Shown: positions 60,854 through 64,000 of the stretch, in pieces
How positions within the stretch are numbered: position 1 is the first letter of the stretch
Layout of the letters: each line of letters begins with the position of its first letter
Origin: Moringa oleifera
Taxonomy: Eukaryota; Streptophyta; Magnoliopsida; Brassicales; Moringaceae
Direction: 5' to 3'
Assembly: GCA_021397835.1 (NCBI GenBank)
Contig: JAJFZO010000658.1
Span: forward strand, 2,549,501 to 2,613,500
Length of the DNA stretch: 64,000 nt
Notes under the pieces: model-generated
The model's database searches: none
What the model was told of the DNA's origin: nothing
Seen by the model: only the letters and a program-made list of their open reading frames with translations
Translations under genes and position numbers: made by a program

Positions 60854-63800
60854 TAGCATTTTTCTTCTTTTTACATGGTATTGCTGACAATTCAAGGTAA
60901 AACATGTATAATATGCCTGTTTGATAGATTGAGCAGTTCTTCTGTATCTCTTTCTCTCTGTCCATGGGAGGGGAAGCTTCAGTTGTTGTAGTTGGGATGT
61001 ATATTACAGATTTCTTGTTGTAAAATTACATCTTCATCGTGGCCATTGTTCACGCTTGTTATTCAGACAATGGGGGGCAACATGTTATTATCACTATTTT
61101 GTACTTCAACCTGTAATTGTAGCTTTAATCAACTCCTGTCTATACTTTCAAGTGTTGACACACCTTGGAAAAACAAATTAATAGGGTCAAGCACCCGTTA
61201 GGAAATATACTTCACCAGTAAACCCTCCTGTTTGACCTTTTTTCACTCTATAGGATTCATTAGATATTATGATTTATGCCACTGTTTCATGAATTTTCAC
61301 TCTTATTGGCATGTGAAAGTTTTCAGGGCTTTGTTAGTCAGGAAATAGCACAATATCTGATTTTTGGAATTGAAAGTTGTCAAAAAGATAGATTCAGTAA
61401 TAAGAATTCGAAAGATAACCAAAGGGGTCCAGACAATCAGTATGCTACCAATTGAACATGAAGACAAAATAAATTTGTTCTTCTGTGGTCTGTATTTTTT
61501 TGGAAATTTCATACTTGTTTAGTGGACCTTCTATGTTCATATTGAAATTGAAAATTTGCTCTGTTTTTTGGTATATCATTCCCTTCTGTATGTTTCTTCG
61601 ACTGCTATTTAGGAGCTTGATTGGTTCTCTAGTTACTTTTTCCTCATAATGAAGGACTGTTAGTTATTGACTACTGAGTTCTGCTTTTTTTCTTGTAGTG
61701 AAAGACTGTTTACTTCTGGGTATGTTATCTTGGTTTTTCTCCCTTACTGGAAGACTGTTTACTTCTGGGTATGATGTGTTCAAAAGATTGGAACTTGTTT
61801 TGAATCTTTTGATTGAGATATGACTCAAAGGATGAGTCAGAAAGGCACATTTATGAGCTCAGCTAAAGCCAATCTTGAAGCTGTCAATGTAAACAATGGA
61901 CTAGAAGGCTGCTAGGCCTTGAAGGACGACTGCCCAGAGCGCCCATGGACCGTGGAATGGCATGCAACCCTGGCTGGCCAAAAATAAGCAGTAACATGAC
62001 CATGAAAATGACAGAGAAACAACGGAAAAACTTGTTTGGCTGAGAAGAAGAAGAAAAAGTGAGAAAGCTGCAATCTCAGGTATCTGCCTTAGGTTTCTCT
62101 CTTCCTAGCAAGCTTGCTTAGATGTTGGAGCCCCTCCAATTTGCTGGATCCCTAATAATTGGCAGATCCGGATAACAACATAGACAAATGAAAATTTATC
62201 TGGTTGTCCTTTTCCTAGTTGCTGGCTTATAGATTGGAAGTTGCAGAATCACATTTATAAGCATTGAATTATGCAATGTGAATTTGGGCCTACATTCAGT
62301 TGGCAAACACTGCCTTATCCCAGATGTCTCAGGGAACTCTGAGCTTGCCCTGCAGCCTTTTCTTCTTGTTCTTTTGTCTGTCAAAGCAAGATATCTGGTT
62401 GATCTTATCTAAAACTTCATAAACTCTCCATTGTCTCATTTTTTTAATGTTTTAGATGATCAGTTAACCGGAAAATTCTTTTTCTCAAATTCCTTTTAAC
62501 CCATGTTCTTTTTCTTTGGAACCAAAATTATGATATTATTTTATTAATTTCATATGACAATATTGTTTTTAGATGTTTTTACAGTGAAGTTGTATTTCTT
62601 TCTTTTCTTTTTTCTTAAAGAGATCAAGTGAAACTGACCAAAGAATATTAATGTATAACAGAATAAGGGGCTAATTGGGGCGGGGACCACTGAAGCTTAG
62701 GGTCACATGAAGTGGACGAATTAAATACTTGTTTGCGTATTGTTGTCTATTATGTCCATTTAAACTAATATTGCATTTATATACTTCTAAAATTATTCTT
62801 AACTTATTCTTTAAAAATATATAAAAATATGATAATCAATTAAAAATTATTTTTTCAGAAGAAAGTTCACAAGTGCACCGCCCACGGAACACAAGCGAGA
62901 GGCGCGTACAGGATCGAATCCTACTATTCCCAGACGGGAGCCTGTGCAAAGTTTTCTAAATGACCACTAATCACACGTATCAGTTGGTGAGTGTCTATTT
63001 CTCTACAACCGGCATAAACGTACTCAACCTTCTTTTTTTTCTTTTGTTTTATATTTATTTTAGCATTGTAGTAAAAGTAATCTTAACCGTCAAACCAAAC
63101 GCGCGTGGGTGACGTAACTAGCTTACGCGGGGTATCGTTTCGTATTCGGTTACCGGTAAAACTTAGACCTTGCTCAAGGATTAAATCTAAAAGAAAGCAC
63201 GTTTTCGAACGGTTTCAAAGCATATCCGTAATAGATATAATCCTTATTAGTTAGTGGTGAGTTATCTAAGGATAAGAAAAGCCTTTAGTCATGTCTTCCT
63301 GTTAATAGGAAAAGGTTTTTTCAAATAAAATAAAAAAAATTAATAATCAAGTTGATCATGATTCAGATAAATCAATTTATTCAATATTTAGTTTCCACAT
63401 TGTTTTTCTAATGTGGGAGGACAAATTAAAATTGTTCACTCCTCCACCTCGGTAGTTTTGTAATCAAAGAAACAATTTTGTCCAAAGATTTTTGTCTTCC
63501 ACTTTAGCGCGGTGGTCTGATTTTGGGTTTGACTTGTAAACAAACTGAATGAAATAAGAATAGGTGCTCTTAGGCAATGTGGACGCACTTCAATGGTAAC
63601 TGTACCAACCACAGGAAATAGTCCATCAAACTTTAATTTCACGGCCTTTACGGGAAATCAACATCTCCATTCGTGTAAGCGTCGTTACTTCGTTTCGTTT
63701 CATAGCTTCCTTCGCTCTCAGGTCTCTCTCTTTCTCTCCTTTCCTAGTCTCAACGAACTCTCACACTTACCACATTTTCCCTAACTTTTGCGAACTCTGC

Positions 63801-63897
63801 CTCTCAAATTTTCACCAGCTGAAAAGATCCTCGTTTCGGTTTTCGCTTATCTTTCTATATCGAATGTTTTTAGGTGATCCTGCAAGGGTGAATTAAT
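60854..63897. other. Spacer between WRAP73 and the lipase-like gene
   Basis: It holds the WRAP73 3' UTR, short direct repeats at 61702-61773, unassigned sequence to about 62600, and from about 62870 a GC-richer block that is the likely promoter of the next gene. TGACGTAA at 63110-63117 is a bZIP-type site. The downstream 5' UTR probably has an intron from CTCAG/GTCTCT near 63721 to TTTTTAG near 63873. Confidence 0.45.
61702..61773. repeat. 23-bp direct repeat, period 49 bp
   Basis: AAGACTGTTTACTTCTGGG plus TATG is identical at 61702-61724 and 61751-61773. A weaker relative (GAAGGACTGTTAGTTATTG) lies at about 61650. Confidence 0.85.
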
Positions 63898-64000
63898 ATG
63901 GAAAACGGAATATGCTCTTCAGAATCAGTTAACGGGAGTCGCGATGTTTGGAGTTGTAAGGAATCTGACTCCTTTGCCGCTGATCATCTCGTTGTCATGG
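63898..64000 (+). CDS. Start of a DUF676 lipase-like alpha/beta hydrolase (partial)
   Basis: Only the first 34 codons are inside the window. They read MENGICSSES at the start, then a DVWSC word and ADHLVVM at the edge. This matches my memory of the N-terminus of Arabidopsis At5g51180-like putative lipases (YOR059C family), in which the LVVM strand leads straight into the HG-containing oxyanion strand of the hydrolase fold. The catalytic region is outside the window, so the family call depends on these few residues and on synteny with the CBP3 and U-box genes. The ATG is preceded by AATTAAT and no upstream in-frame ATG was seen nearby. Confidence 0.6.
   Translation, partial: MENGICSSESVNGSRDVWSCKESDSFAADHLVVM

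Noticed and set aside
62911..62921. GGATCGAATCC, similar to a Pol III B box
   Set aside because: No matching A box, acceptor stem or cloverleaf could be drawn around it, so it is not a tRNA gene. A decayed SINE is possible but unsupported.

Overview
The window is nuclear DNA from a eudicot plant. Genes are split by many short AT-rich introns with GT..AG (occasionally GC..AG) ends, the intergenic DNA is very AT-rich with microsatellites and retroelement relics, and every recognisable protein belongs to a plant family (U-box kinase, HAD acid phosphatase, PPR, F-box, telo-box-associated ribosome-biogenesis gene). I see no bacterial, viral or organellar block and no CRISPR array. Species cannot be fixed from the sequence alone.

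Layout, left to right. 1-6242: transposon debris (a MITE-like element, a decayed plant transposon protein) and the upstream region of the first gene. 6243-9543 (+): nine-exon USP/kinase/U-box E3 ligase. 9544-12260: AT-rich spacer, including a segment that also occurs upstream of the U-box gene. 12261-15120 (+): three-exon HAD acid phosphatase of the vegetative-storage-protein type. 15121-19613: spacer with protein-like orphan exons and an ACGT-box cluster. 19614-21745 (+): two-exon membrane pseudokinase without ectodomain. 21746-24227: a frameshifted F-box relic. 24228-25493 (-): intact F-box gene. 26576-29002 (-): PPR protein with a short 5' exon. 29981-33876 (-): seven-exon CBP3-type cytochrome bc1 assembly factor. 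35016-55470 (-): a 40-exon gene for UTP10/HEATR1, the large HEAT-repeat subunit of the small-subunit processome; I could join all 40 exons in frame (2213 residues). 57616-60853 (+): six-exon WRAP73/WDR8 WD40 protein, head-to-head with UTP10. 63898-64000 (+): first codons of a DUF676 lipase-like hydrolase cut by the window edge.

The genes do not form a pathway; they are neighbours. From memory, lipase, CBP3, acid phosphatase and U-box kinase homologues also lie close together on Arabidopsis chromosome 5 (about At5g51180-At5g51270), so the window looks like a conserved microsyntenic block, with UTP10, WRAP73, PPR, F-box and pseudokinase genes interleaved.

I did not find a convincing wholly new biological system. 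The items most worth checking are: two GC-AG introns needed to keep UTP10 and CBP3 in frame, LINE tails in opposite orientations in UTP10 introns sharing one 3'-end signature, the orphan coding exons at 15491-17216, the duplicated segment flanking the U-box gene, and the F-box relic.
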